Shown here one piece after another: positions 46,655 to 55,840 of a stretch of DNA of 64,000 nt. Position numbers and translations under genes: made by a program. The DNA comes from an uncultured Pelagibacteraceae bacterium. GTDB lineage: Bacteria > Pseudomonadota > Alphaproteobacteria > Pelagibacterales > Pelagibacteraceae. The notes under the pieces were generated by a model, which was not told the origin of the DNA, did not search any database, and saw only the letters and a program-made list of their open reading frames with translations. Location: contig CACBYE010000006.1 of NCBI GenBank assembly GCA_902543375.1, positions 1 to 64,000 of the forward strand, read 5' to 3'. Each line of letters starts with the position of its first letter. The stretch's first letter is position 1.

Positions 46655-47303
46655 AAGCCGCTATTTTCTTGCTGAACTATTAGGCAGTTGTTTTTTAGTA
46701 ATGATTATTGTTGGTTCAGGTTTAATGGCTGAAAACTTAACTAATGATGTTGCTGTGATGTTAATAGCTAATACTATAGCAACAGGAGCAGGTTTATTTG
46801 TGCTCATTACAGTATTTGCTGATGTATCAGGAGCTCACTTTAATCCATTTGTAAGTATCGCAATGACAATAACAGGTAAATTAAAAAAGAAACTATTACC
46901 CTACTATATCATTGCTCAATTAGTTGGTTGCTTAATTGGTGTTGGTTTAGCTAATTTCTTTTTTGAACATGAGATTTATGAATTATCTACTAAGTCAAGA
47001 GATGGGATTTACATATTCACATCTGAGGTAATAGCAACATTAGGGCTTATAACAATAATTTTTGGTTCAATGAAGTCAGGTAAAATTGCTGTTGCTGCTA
47101 GTGTTGGGCTTTACATTACTGCAGGTTATTGGTTTACTTCCTCAACCTCTTTTGCAAATCCAGCTGTTGCTATTGCTAGAACATTTACAGAGTCTTTTAC
47201 TGGTATTAGTTATTTAAATACTCCTTATTATATTTTAGCTGAGCTTATTGGAATGTTAATTGCTGTACTTATTGTTAAAAAGTTATTTTTAGAAAAAAAT
47301 TGA
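46644..47303 (+). CDS. aqpS: MIP-family channel, AqpS-like (arsenite)
   Basis: 219 residues with six helices. The two NPA loops read AHFNPFVS near 69-76 and SFANPAVAIAR near 168-178, the second ending with the selectivity-filter Arg. This is like the AqpS channel of rhizobial ars operons, which lets arsenite made by ArsC flow out. No arsB, acr3 or arsR is nearby. The Phe in the first NPA box is unusual. The TGA stop overlaps the TTG start of the Nudix gene. Confidence 0.85.
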   Translation: MKNKSRYFLAELLGSCFLVMIIVGSGLMAENLTNDVAVMLIANTIATGAGLFVLITVFADVSGAHFNPFVSIAMTITGKLKKKLLPYYIIAQLVGCLIGVGLANFFFEHEIYELSTKSRDGIYIFTSEVIATLGLITIIFGSMKSGKIAVAASVGLYITAGYWFTSSTSFANPAVAIARTFTESFTGISYLNTPYYILAELIGMLIAVLIVKKLFLEKN

Positions 47304-47791
47304 AAAATATAAAACTTACCAATCGAATAAGTTTAATTAACAAAAAATTTAAAAAAAAAGAGTTTTATCATTATCTTAAAACTTCTAATCTTTCATTAGT
47401 AATACCTAAGATTAAAGACAAATATGTAGTAGTTTCCCAAAAAAGAGTTCCAATTAATAAAATTAATTACGAGTTTCCTTCTGGCATAGTGGAAAAAAAG
47501 GAAACAACTCTGCAATCAGCATATAAGGAATTAAGAGAAGAAACAGGATATAGATCAAGATCAAAATTGAGTAAAATAATAACTTTTTATACTGAACCTG
47601 GAAGACTAACTACTAAAATTACTGGTTATTACACAGAAGACTTAATTAAAATTTCGAAACCAGAACAAGGTATTAGAATTCATCTTTTTAATCAAAGAGA
47701 GATATTTAAATTAATATTAAATCAAAAATTCAATAATAGTTCTCATATAGCAATGTTTTTTTATTTTATAACAGGTCTTAAAAAACTATAA
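47300..47791 (+). CDS. Nudix hydrolase (ADP-ribose pyrophosphatase-like)
   Basis: 163 residues. The Nudix box is GIVEKKETTLQSAYKEL followed by REETGY near 54-76, matching GX5EX7REUXEEXGU except that the first Arg is Lys. Front sequence VVSQKRVPINKINYEFPSG is like ADP-sugar pyrophosphatases. The start is TTG at 47300 (TTGA overlap with the aquaporin stop); no ATG is in frame nearby. Substrate not determined. Confidence 0.82.
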   Translation: MKNIKLTNRISLINKKFKKKEFYHYLKTSNLSLVIPKIKDKYVVVSQKRVPINKINYEFPSGIVEKKETTLQSAYKELREETGYRSRSKLSKIITFYTEPGRLTTKITGYYTEDLIKISKPEQGIRIHLFNQREIFKLILNQKFNNSSHIAMFFYFITGLKKL

Positions 47792-47870
47792 ACTATAGGT
47801 TGTAACAAAATATCCTTTTTATTTTAGGATTATATGATTAAATTAAGTATCAAATAATTCGGAGGCAGTA

Positions 47871-48080
47871 ATGAGAAAAAAACTAAAAAAGAATGAAAAG
47901 AAAAAAACAAAAATATTAAAATCAATTGATAAACTTAAAAATAAAATTACAGCTAAAGAAAAAAAATTATCAAGCCTTAATATTAAAATTGCTGGTCTAG
48001 AAAAAAAGGTTGCTGAAAAAAAAGCAAAAAAACTTGCTAAGAAGAATGCAGAGCAGTCTCCTGCATCTATAAATAATTAA
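47871..48080 (+). CDS. Lysine-rich small coiled-coil protein
   Basis: 69 residues, about 40% Lys, with heptad-like Leu/Ile spacing over residues 14-58 (ILKSIDKLKNKITAKEKK ...) and a short polar tail. A strong Shine-Dalgarno (GGAGG, 6 nt before ATG) supports translation, and stronger than most in this window. No family recognised; such basic proteins may bind nucleic acid. It is followed by two perfect inverted repeats. Confidence 0.65.
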   Translation: MRKKLKKNEKKKTKILKSIDKLKNKITAKEKKLSSLNIKIAGLEKKVAEKKAKKLAKKNAEQSPASINN

Positions 48081-48091
48081 TTCCAAATTGT

Positions 48092-48125
48092 CTTTCTTCC
48101 TTCTCTTAAATGAGAAGGAAGAAAG
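48092..48125. terminator. Perfect 14-bp inverted repeat, putative bidirectional terminator
   Basis: CTTTCTTCCTTCTC pairs with GAGAAGGAAGAAAG around a 6-nt loop. There is no U-run on either side, so it may be a stabiliser or structured RNA and not a classical terminator. It lies between the Lys-rich gene and the convergent ppx. Confidence 0.55.
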
Positions 48126-48135
48126 AAGCTAATTA

Positions 48136-48180
48136 ACAAAATTTAAACAGGGGAAAAAATAATAAATATTTAAATTTTGT
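48136..48180. repeat. Second perfect inverted repeat, 12 bp with 21-nt loop
   Basis: ACAAAATTTAAA (48136-48147) is the exact reverse complement of TTTAAATTTTGT (48169-48180). It is all AT-rich, so weaker, but perfect and directly follows the first repeat. The rest of the gap to ppx (48181-48246) shows nothing else. Confidence 0.5.
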
Positions 48181-48246
48181 AGATTATCTTAAAAAGATTA
48201 AGTTACAGAAATATTTACTTATTATTAAAGTTTAATTAATTTAAGT

Positions 48247-49758
48247 TTATTTTGAATTATTTGAATAAATTACTCTTGGCTCTAAAAATAATTCTCTAGC
48301 AAGAGCTTTAAATCTTTTGGTAACTTGTTTTGAGATTATTTCTTGATGTTGTGATGGAATTTTTAAAAATACAGCATTACCTCTTTTATACAATTTAAAC
48401 TCTTCAAGAAATATCGTAGATATCGAGGTCAATGATTGTGAAAATCTCAATGCTGCACCAACTTGTTTGCTTGAAAAAATTTCATTATTATTCAAAAAAG
48501 TTAAATACTCGATCTTTGGATTATACTTGATACTACAGTACCGCCAATAGCATGACAAAGCTAATTGTATTCTTTCTTTATGAGTCAATCTAAGTAAAGG
48601 AGTATTTATCGTTTCTTGAAATACCAATTCAGCTTTTTGAAATGCTCCCAATCCCCAATCCATATGACTTAATACACATGCCAGATATAATAATTTCTTA
48701 TTAAAGTGCTCATTACCTTCAAAAACTGGATGAATAAAATCATAATATTTTTTATAATTTGACCCTAAATCACCTCTTTTTTGCGCAACCTTCTCAATTG
48801 CTTTGTAAAAAATTTCAGATTCTTTTACATCTTTAAAATGGTCAATTGATAAAGATCCTTCACGCAAACCACTGATAGAACAAATAATTTTTTTTGGATT
48901 TGAAACTTTCATAATTTCATCAAGTATAATACAGCTATAAGGTAAATATGGTGTTCTAGATTTTGAAATATACTCAACTGTTTTAAGTTTGGATTTATTA
49001 AAAGAAGAAACTTTTTCAACAAACTTAGATAAAACATTATTATCAATACTATATTGATGAATTATGTGTACTGGATGATTATTTTGAAAAAGATGTAATT
49101 TAAATAATGCACGCCAAGTACCTCCAACTAAATATAAATTATTAAATTTCTTTTTTGAGAGCCATTTTTCATCTCTTAATAATTTTTTAATATATTTTGC
49201 TAAATTTCTTTTTTTAACTATAGGATTATTCATTAATCTTAAAACACCAACAGGTAATGAGGTTTTATTGGTTACTATATTGTTTTCAACTCGGGCTAAC
49301 TCCAAGCTACCACCGCCAAGGTCAGCAACTAATCCATCAACATTTTCAAAACCTATTTTTACTCCCTCAGCTGTGCATTTAGCTTCTTCTTCGCCTGATA
49401 ATATATTAATCTTAGTTTTAAAAAGTTTTTCAACTTCATCAATAAAAGGTTTTGTATCAGTTGCTTCTCTCATAACTGCTGTTGCAATAATCTTTAGATT
49501 TGTGATTTTTGAAACATTTAAAATTTCAGAAAATCTTTTTAAAACTTTTAAAGCATATTCAGTACCAGATCTGTGAAGTTTTCTCGATTTATCTAAATTT
49601 TTTCCAAGTTCACAAACTGCTTTTTCATTAAAAAAAGGCACACGAGAAGAACTGAAATCTTCATAAATTAGCATTCTTATAGAGTTTGATCCAATGTCTA
49701 TTATAGCTAATTTTGCCTGATTTAATTTTAAACTATTTTTACTTTTAATTACTTCCAC
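48247..49758 (-). CDS. ppx: Exopolyphosphatase (Ppx/GppA)
   Basis: 503 residues. The ASKHA fold starts LAIIDIGSNSIRMLIYE near 18-34 and has DLGGGSLELARV near 146-157; an HD-like C-terminal domain follows about residue 320. It releases phosphate from polyphosphate ends or hydrolyses pppGpp. It overlaps ppk by 14 nt. Confidence 0.93.
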   Translation of the reverse strand: MEVIKSKNSLKLNQAKLAIIDIGSNSIRMLIYEDFSSSRVPFFNEKAVCELGKNLDKSRKLHRSGTEYALKVLKRFSEILNVSKITNLKIIATAVMREATDTKPFIDEVEKLFKTKINILSGEEEAKCTAEGVKIGFENVDGLVADLGGGSLELARVENNIVTNKTSLPVGVLRLMNNPIVKKRNLAKYIKKLLRDEKWLSKKKFNNLYLVGGTWRALFKLHLFQNNHPVHIIHQYSIDNNVLSKFVEKVSSFNKSKLKTVEYISKSRTPYLPYSCIILDEIMKVSNPKKIICSISGLREGSLSIDHFKDVKESEIFYKAIEKVAQKRGDLGSNYKKYYDFIHPVFEGNEHFNKKLLYLACVLSHMDWGLGAFQKAELVFQETINTPLLRLTHKERIQLALSCYWRYCSIKYNPKIEYLTFLNNNEIFSSKQVGAALRFSQSLTSISTIFLEEFKLYKRGNAVFLKIPSQHQEIISKQVTKRFKALARELFLEPRVIYSNNSK

Positions 49759-51901
49759 TTTTAATCAATCTTAAGTGCAGTTGTTTAGGCTGCATTCTTA
49801 GTTTAGCTTTACCTCTTCCAGATAAGCTCGGATTATTCATAAAATATTCATGAGCTGAAAAGGAATCGCTCTTACTATATTTAATTTTTTTATAATTACC
49901 ATCAGCTTCAAGTTCCCAGCTCTGATTAGTATCAAGATAATTTGCCAACATTATTTGATCTAAGATCTGTTCATGAACAGTCTCATTTTCAATTGGGACT
50001 AGAAGTTCTACCCTTCGATTTAAATTTCTTGGCATTAAATCAGCTGACGAAATATATACTTTTGCATTTCTATTAGGCATTTTTTTTGTGCCATTACTAA
50101 AGCAGTAAATTCTAGAATGCTCTAAAAATCTTCCTATGATACTTTTTACAAATATGTTTTCTGATCTATCTTTTACTCCTGGTCTTAAACAACAAACACC
50201 CCTTACAAATAAATGAATTTTTACACCAGCATTCGAAGCTTCATAAAATTTATCAATAATTTCTGGATCTACTAAAGAGTTCATTTTTGCCCAAATAGCT
50301 GCAAATTTTCCATTTTTAGAATTTTTAATTTCAGCATCAATATTTTCATTTAAGGTTTGTCTCATATTTACTGGCGAAATAGAAATTTTATTTAAATTTT
50401 TTGGTTTTGCGTATCCTGTTACATAATTGAAAAACTTTTCAACATCTGATGCCATTTTCTTATCACAACTAAATAAAGACAAATCAGTATAAATTTTAGC
50501 ATTTACTGGATGATAATTGCCAGTTCCTAAATGAAAATAAGTTTGTATTTTACCCTGTTCTCTTCTTAAAACTAATGATGATTTTGCATGAGTTTTATAT
50601 TTAGCAAAACCATAAACAATTTGAACACCTACTTTTTCTAAACTTCTTGATAGTTGAATATTAGCTTCCTCATCAAATCTAGCTTTAATTTCAATTAAAG
50701 CGGTAACTGTTTTTCCGTTTTCTGCAGCTGTTATTAAAGCTTTAACAATAGGTGAGTCTAGAGTTGTTCTATATAGAGTTTGTTTTATAGCTATAACTTT
50801 TTTATCATTTGCTGCTTGGTTTAAAAATTCAATTACTGAGTCAAATGTTTCAAAAGGATGATGAACAACTAAATCTTTCTTTTTAATAGTTTCAAAAAAA
50901 TTATCATTATATTCTTTTAATCTTTCAACTTCTCTAGGTGTAAAATGTTTAAATCTTAATTTTGGATTTTTTACTTTACATATTTGATCTATATCTTGAA
51001 TTCCAACAAGGCCAGCAACATCATAAATATAGTCAGGATTTATATCTAATTTATTAGTTATAAATCTTATCAATTCGTTATCACTATTTTCAAGAACCTC
51101 TAAACGAACAATATCACCCGTTCTACGTCTTTTTAAAGCCAATTCAAAAGATCTAACCAAATCTTCTGCTTCCTCTTGAATCTCTACATCGCTGTCTCTT
51201 ATTACTCTAAAAATCATTTTCTTTTCTAAATCATGATCTGGAAAAATTTCATTAGCAAAAAAACTTATTACATCATCTAGAATCACAAATTTCTTATGAT
51301 TTTTTGAAGACTCAATTTCAATAAATCTAGATAATGCTTTTGGTATTACTATTATTGAGTTTAAAATCCTTTTTTTATTTTTTTTTCTTAGCTTCATTAC
51401 AATTGCTCTTCCTTGATTGATTATAAATGGAAATGGATGTGCAGGATCAATTGCTGATGGTGTTAATAAAGGGTAAATCTCTTCTTTAAATATTTCTAAA
51501 AGTTTTTTTTTATCCTTAGTATTTAAATTAACTGGTTTAACTAAATTGATATTATTTTTTTTTAATTCCATAATCAGTTGAATAAAAATTTTGTTCTGTT
51601 TTTTTAATAGATTCTTAGTTTCAAGCACTACCTCATCCATTTGCTCTTCAGGTGTCAAACCATCAGAGCTTAGTGAGTCAACTTCTTGTTTTATTTGACT
51701 ATATAACCCAGCTACACGGACCATAAAAAATTCATCTAGATTAGACCCAGCAATTGATAAAAACTTTACTCTTTCATATAGAGGATTTTCGATATTTTGC
51801 GCCTCTAAAAGTACTCTATCGTTGAATTTTAACCAAGAAAGCTCTCTATTTATATATTTAGATTTCAACTCTTCTTTATGTTGTTTTTTTAAAGCAGTCA
51901 T
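49745..51901 (-). CDS. ppk: Polyphosphate kinase 1
   Basis: 718 residues, full length. ELSWLKFNDRVL near 20-31, VSFFANEIFPDH region, active His in KTHAKSSLVLRRE near 439-451 and HLGTGNYHPVNAKIYTD near 458-474 are PPK1 features. It makes polyphosphate from ATP. Adjacent ppx and the pst/pho operon fit a phosphate storage role. Only 13 nt separate it from the divergent sixA, so the promoters lie within each other's coding regions. Confidence 0.96.
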   Translation of the reverse strand: MTALKKQHKEELKSKYINRELSWLKFNDRVLLEAQNIENPLYERVKFLSIAGSNLDEFFMVRVAGLYSQIKQEVDSLSSDGLTPEEQMDEVVLETKNLLKKQNKIFIQLIMELKKNNINLVKPVNLNTKDKKKLLEIFKEEIYPLLTPSAIDPAHPFPFIINQGRAIVMKLRKKNKKRILNSIIVIPKALSRFIEIESSKNHKKFVILDDVISFFANEIFPDHDLEKKMIFRVIRDSDVEIQEEAEDLVRSFELALKRRRTGDIVRLEVLENSDNELIRFITNKLDINPDYIYDVAGLVGIQDIDQICKVKNPKLRFKHFTPREVERLKEYNDNFFETIKKKDLVVHHPFETFDSVIEFLNQAANDKKVIAIKQTLYRTTLDSPIVKALITAAENGKTVTALIEIKARFDEEANIQLSRSLEKVGVQIVYGFAKYKTHAKSSLVLRREQGKIQTYFHLGTGNYHPVNAKIYTDLSLFSCDKKMASDVEKFFNYVTGYAKPKNLNKISISPVNMRQTLNENIDAEIKNSKNGKFAAIWAKMNSLVDPEIIDKFYEASNAGVKIHLFVRGVCCLRPGVKDRSENIFVKSIIGRFLEHSRIYCFSNGTKKMPNRNAKVYISSADLMPRNLNRRVELLVPIENETVHEQILDQIMLANYLDTNQSWELEADGNYKKIKYSKSDSFSAHEYFMNNPSLSGRGKAKLRMQPKQLHLRLIKSGSN

Positions 51902-51914
51902 ATATTTAGATTTT

Positions 51915-52439
51915 ATGTATCAATTATACGTCATGAGACACGCAAAATCTAGTTGGGATGATTTAAGTATTAATGATTTTGATAGACCACTTACTAAAAG
52001 AGGCAAGAAAAATGCAAAAATGATTTGTGAATTTTTTGTTAAAAAAAAATTTGAATTTGATTATGCATTAATTTCATCATCAAAAAGAACAAAAAAAACT
52101 TTTCAAATTTTATCCAAGAAAATTAATAAGCCAAAAAAAGTTAATTTTTCAAAAGATTTATATTTAGTTGATGAGAATGCAATTGTAAAAAAAATTAAAG
52201 AAATATCCAGTGAATATAAATCAATTTTGATTATAAACCATGAACCATCAGTGAAAAATTTAGTACGAAATCTTACAAAAAATCATAATACGAATAATTT
52301 TAAACTAATGAATTATAAATTCCCAACAGCAGCATTTGCAAAAATTGAGTTTGATATTAAATCCTGGAATGAAGTTGAGAAAAAGGGAGTATTAAAAAAA
52401 TTTATAAGACCCAAAGATCTTCAAGATTCTAAAGAATAA
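51915..52439 (+). CDS. sixA: Phosphohistidine phosphatase SixA-like
   Basis: 174 residues from the ATG at 51915; an in-frame ATG at 51822 is rejected because it would lie wholly inside ppk and precede the conserved start. YVMRHAKSSWDD near 5-16 has the RHG-type nucleophile His, ISSSKRTKKT near 53-62 and IINHEPSV near 107-114 carry the other active-site residues. SixA removes phosphate from His kinases such as ArcB in E. coli. Convergent 19-nt overlap with phoB. Confidence 0.85.
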   Translation: MYQLYVMRHAKSSWDDLSINDFDRPLTKRGKKNAKMICEFFVKKKFEFDYALISSSKRTKKTFQILSKKINKPKKVNFSKDLYLVDENAIVKKIKEISSEYKSILIINHEPSVKNLVRNLTKNHNTNNFKLMNYKFPTAAFAKIEFDIKSWNEVEKKGVLKKFIRPKDLQDSKE

Positions 52440-53104
52440 CCAGCTGATCTTACTGTTCTAATTAAAGGTTTTGTATTTTGTATGTTAATTGCTTGTCTTA
52501 ATCTTCTAATATGAACATCAACTGTTCTAGACTCAACATATATATTTTCTCCCCAAACATTGTTTAAGAGTTGTTCTCTTGAATAAACTCTTTTTGGATT
52601 TTTGATAAAAAAATCTAAGAGTTTAAATTCAGTTGGACCCAAAGTAATTTCTTTATCTTTTCTATAAACTCTTTTTGTAATCCGATCTATTTTTAAATCA
52701 GTAAATTCTACAATGTCTGATGATGATTGAGGTTTAGATCTTCTCAATAAAGATTTAATTCTAGCATTCAATTCTTTTTGACTAAAAGGTTTAGTTACAT
52801 AATCATCTGCACCTGTATCAAATGCTTTTAATTTGTCTTCTTCCTCTCCTTTTGCAGTTAACATAATGACAGGAATATCATTAAACTTATTATCTTTTTT
52901 TAAGTTTTTACAAATTTCAACACCAGATAATTCTGGTAACATCCAATCCATTAATATTAAATCTGGCTGTTTTAATTTTATTTGTTTAAGAGCATCTTCT
53001 CCATTTTCTGAATGACTGACTTTATAACCTTCTTTTTCAAGATTGTACTTTAACAAACTAACAATTGATGCTTCATCTTCAGCTATGAAAACATGAGCTG
53101 ACAT
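52421..53104 (-). CDS. phoB: Phosphate response regulator PhoB
   Basis: 227 residues. Receiver domain with Glu9-Asp10, phosphoacceptor Asp53 in LMDWMLPE, and Lys near 104; C-terminal OmpR-type winged helix with LGPTEFKLLDFF and RTVRSAGYSLE. Under phosphate limitation it binds Pho boxes; candidates are before pstS, the phosphoesterase and the lipid kinase. Last of the pst-pho minus-strand operon, 3 nt after phoU. Confidence 0.96.
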   Translation of the reverse strand: MSAHVFIAEDEASIVSLLKYNLEKEGYKVSHSENGEDALKQIKLKQPDLILMDWMLPELSGVEICKNLKKDNKFNDIPVIMLTAKGEEEDKLKAFDTGADDYVTKPFSQKELNARIKSLLRRSKPQSSSDIVEFTDLKIDRITKRVYRKDKEITLGPTEFKLLDFFIKNPKRVYSREQLLNNVWGENIYVESRTVDVHIRRLRQAINIQNTKPLIRTVRSAGYSLES

Positions 53105-53107
53105 AAA

Positions 53108-53815
53108 TCATTTTTCTCCGGTTACAATTGGCTCTGTTCCCTTGGGTCTATCACCTTCTAAATATTCGCCTTTAACTAAATAATAAACTTGTTCTGCAAC
53201 ATTTGTAGTATGATCACCAATACGCTCTATGTTTTTAGTTACAAACAATAAATGGGTTCCATCTTCTAAATTTTTTTCATTTTCTTTAAGATATTTTATA
53301 ACTTCTTGCATACAAAGATTTGTTAGATCATCTATTTGCTCATCACCTTCCCAAACATTTACTGCCATTGGCGCAGATCTTTCTAGATAAGCATCTAATG
53401 TTGATTTTAATTGTTTTTGAACATTGGTAGATACTCTATTCAATGAGTCTACCAAGTTCTTTGGAAGATTTTCGTTAAGCAAAAGTGTTCTCTTGGATAT
53501 ATTTTTTGCTAAATCACCTATTCTTTCTAAATCTGAAGACATCTTCAAAGCCGTTACTGTCTCTCTTAAATCAATTGCCATAGGTTGTCTTAAAGCAATT
53601 AAATTCACAACTTGCTGTTCAATTAAAGTCTCATATTTATCTATTTTTTCATCTTCTTGAATAACAGCTTCTGCAATATTATTATCTCTTGTTGTAATGG
53701 CTTGAATTGCTTTACCTAAAGAATCTTCACATGCACTTCCCATTTTAATTATATTAGCATTAAGATTTTTTAGTTCTTCTTCGTAAGATTTGACTGTATG
53801 TGGTGCTTCAGACAT
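53108..53815 (-). CDS. phoU: Phosphate signalling protein PhoU
   Basis: 235 residues, all-helical with two PhoU repeats; motifs DLRETVTALKMSSDLERIGDLAKNI (in two parts near 80-104) and RIGDHTTNVAEQVYYLVKG near 197-215. It links Pst transport to PhoR activity. One-base overlap with pstB. Confidence 0.95.
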   Translation of the reverse strand: MSEAPHTVKSYEEELKNLNANIIKMGSACEDSLGKAIQAITTRDNNIAEAVIQEDEKIDKYETLIEQQVVNLIALRQPMAIDLRETVTALKMSSDLERIGDLAKNISKRTLLLNENLPKNLVDSLNRVSTNVQKQLKSTLDAYLERSAPMAVNVWEGDEQIDDLTNLCMQEVIKYLKENEKNLEDGTHLLFVTKNIERIGDHTTNVAEQVYYLVKGEYLEGDRPKGTEPIVTGEK

Positions 53816-54570
53816 TATCCAAACCTCCCTGTTATATAATCTTGCGTTTTTTTATTATCAGGATTCTTAAATATTTTATCAGTAGATCCATGCTCAATCA
53901 ATTGTCCTAAATGAAAAAAACCTGTATTTTGAGAAACACGTGCTGCTTGAGCCATAGAATGAGTTACAATTATTATTGTGTGCTCTTTTTTTAACTCATC
54001 AATCAATTCTTCAATTTGTGCTGTTGCTATTGGATCTAATGCTGAACAAGGTTCATCCATTAATATAACTTCAGGTCTTACAGAAATCGCTCTAGCAATA
54101 CAAAGTCTTTGCTGTTGTCCTCCAGATAATCCAGTTCCAGGTTCATGCAACCTATCTTTTACCTCTTCCCATAGTGCAGCCTTTTTCAAACTAGTTTCAA
54201 CAATTTCATCCATTTCTTGTTTTGATTGAGCCATACCATGAATTGTTGGACCATAAGACACATTTTCATATAAAGTTTTTGGGAAAGGATTGGGTTTTTG
54301 AAAAACCATACCAATTTTTTCTCTTAGTCTTACGACATCACAACTTTTATCATTGATATTAAAATCATTAATTAAAATTTCTCCTTTAACACTACAGATA
54401 TCAATTACATCATTCATTCTATTAAGACATCTTAGGAAAGTTGATTTACCACAACCAGATGGACCAATTAATGCCGTTACTTGATTTTCCTCAATATCTA
54501 AACTTATATTAAAGAGCGCTTGTTTTTTTCCATAAAAAACATCAACATCTTTTGCTTTAATCTTTATCAT
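53815..54570 (-). CDS. pstB: Phosphate ABC transporter ATP-binding protein
   Basis: 251 residues from the ATG at 54570, chosen because a Shine-Dalgarno GGAG sits 5 nt before it in the end of pstA; an ATG at 54591 would add seven residues and a 20-nt overlap. Walker [10 protein letters not shown] near 36-44, [14 protein letters not shown] near 147-160 and [13 protein letters not shown] near 167-179. Confidence 0.96.
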   Translation of the reverse strand: MIKIKAKDVDVFYGKKQALFNISLDIEENQVTALIGPSGCGKSTFLRCLNRMNDVIDICSVKGEILINDFNINDKSCDVVRLREKIGMVFQKPNPFPKTLYENVSYGPTIHGMAQSKQEMDEIVETSLKKAALWEEVKDRLHEPGTGLSGGQQQRLCIARAISVRPEVILMDEPCSALDPIATAQIEELIDELKKEHTIIIVTHSMAQAARVSQNTGFFHLGQLIEHGSTDKIFKNPDNKKTQDYITGRFG

Positions 54571-54571
54571 T

Positions 54572-55840
54572 TTAACTCCATTTTTTCTCAAACTTATGTC
54601 TTATTATTTGGGCAAATAAATTCATTATTATTAAAAAGCCAAGTAAGACCATTATACATGCCGAAACTTTTTCTACAAATCCCCTTTCAGCACTTTCAGC
54701 CCAAATATAAATTTGAACTGGTAAGCTTGCAGCAGGATCCATGGGTGATCCAGGTATCGTGTTAACAAAAGCAACCATTCCAATTAAAATTAAGGGTGCA
54801 GTTTCTCCTAAAGCTTGAGCTAAACCAATTATTGTTCCTGATAACGTGCCAGGCATAGAAAGAGGAACTGTATGATGCATTGTGGTTTGCATTCGACTTG
54901 CTCCCATAGCAAGTGCTGCCTCTCTTATACTTGGTGGAACTGCTTTTAAAGATGCTCTAGCAGCTATAATTATTGTTGGTAAGGTCATTAAGGACAAAGT
55001 GATACCTCCAACTAATGGGGTAGACCTTGGTAATTGAAATATAGCCAATAAAACTCCTAACCCTAATAGACCAAAAACTATAGATGGAACCGCTGCTAAG
55101 TTGTTTATATTAACTTCAATAAAATCAGTAAATCTATTTTTAGGGGCAAATTCTTCAAGATAGATTGCAGCTAGAACCGCAACAGGAAAAGCTATCATTA
55201 AACAAACAAGTATAGAAAAAATTGAGCCCATAAATGAACTTGCTATTCCAGCTAGCTCAGCTTCTCTTGAGTCAGCATTTGTAAAAAAACTTATATTAAA
55301 TTTACTTTCAACCTTACCATTTGCAACAAGTTGATCAAAAATTTTTAATTGATAATCGCTTACTCTTCTTTGGTCTTCAGGTAAATCTCTTGGATAATTT
55401 CCTTTAAAGACTTGGTCTAAATCATCTGAAGCAGTTAGATAAACTTCCTTTGTTTTTCCTATTAAATTAGGGTCATTTAAAAGTTCATTTTTAATTTCTT
55501 TTTCAAAAAAATAAGACACCATTCTCTTCAATTCATTTTCTTGATCTTCATTGGCGTTTGGATCTAAATCAGCCATTGATTTTAATGCTATATCGTAATA
55601 ATCAGCGTCCTGTAAATCTTCTTTAGAAGGATTTTGGTCTAACATCATTAATTCAGCATCGAAAGTTACTGGAACAATAAGCCATGTTTTTTGAAAAGCT
55701 GAATAGCCAGTTGAAAAAATTTTAAAAATAAAGATTGTTAAAAATAAAAGTGCCATAAAAATTGCACTCAGACCGTATAAGCGAAATCGCTGTTCAGCTT
55801 TATATCTTTTATTTAATAATTGTTCTTTATTTTTATTCAT
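54572..55840 (-). CDS. pstA: Phosphate ABC transporter permease PstA (long form)
   Basis: 422 residues; E. coli PstA is 296. After the first helix (about 21-46) a periplasmic insert of about 130 residues, of the DUF3333 kind seen in Alphaproteobacteria, precedes the permease core with [18 protein letters not shown] near 274-291 and [14 protein letters not shown] near 308-321 (EAA loop). Overlaps pstC by 8 nt. Confidence 0.95.
   Translation of the reverse strand: MNKNKEQLLNKRYKAEQRFRLYGLSAIFMALLFLTIFIFKIFSTGYSAFQKTWLIVPVTFDAELMMLDQNPSKEDLQDADYYDIALKSMADLDPNANEDQENELKRMVSYFFEKEIKNELLNDPNLIGKTKEVYLTASDDLDQVFKGNYPRDLPEDQRRVSDYQLKIFDQLVANGKVESKFNISFFTNADSREAELAGIASSFMGSIFSILVCLMIAFPVAVLAAIYLEEFAPKNRFTDFIEVNINNLAAVPSIVFGLLGLGVLLAIFQLPRSTPLVGGITLSLMTLPTIIIAARASLKAVPPSIREAALAMGASRMQTTMHHTVPLSMPGTLSGTIIGLAQALGETAPLILIGMVAFVNTIPGSPMDPAASLPVQIYIWAESAERGFVEKVSACIMVLLGFLIIMNLFAQIIRHKFEKKWS

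Noticed and set aside
47811-47836. Small stem (ATCC/GGAT) before the Lys-rich gene as a terminator
   Set aside because: Four-base stem with an 11-nt loop and no U-run; too weak.
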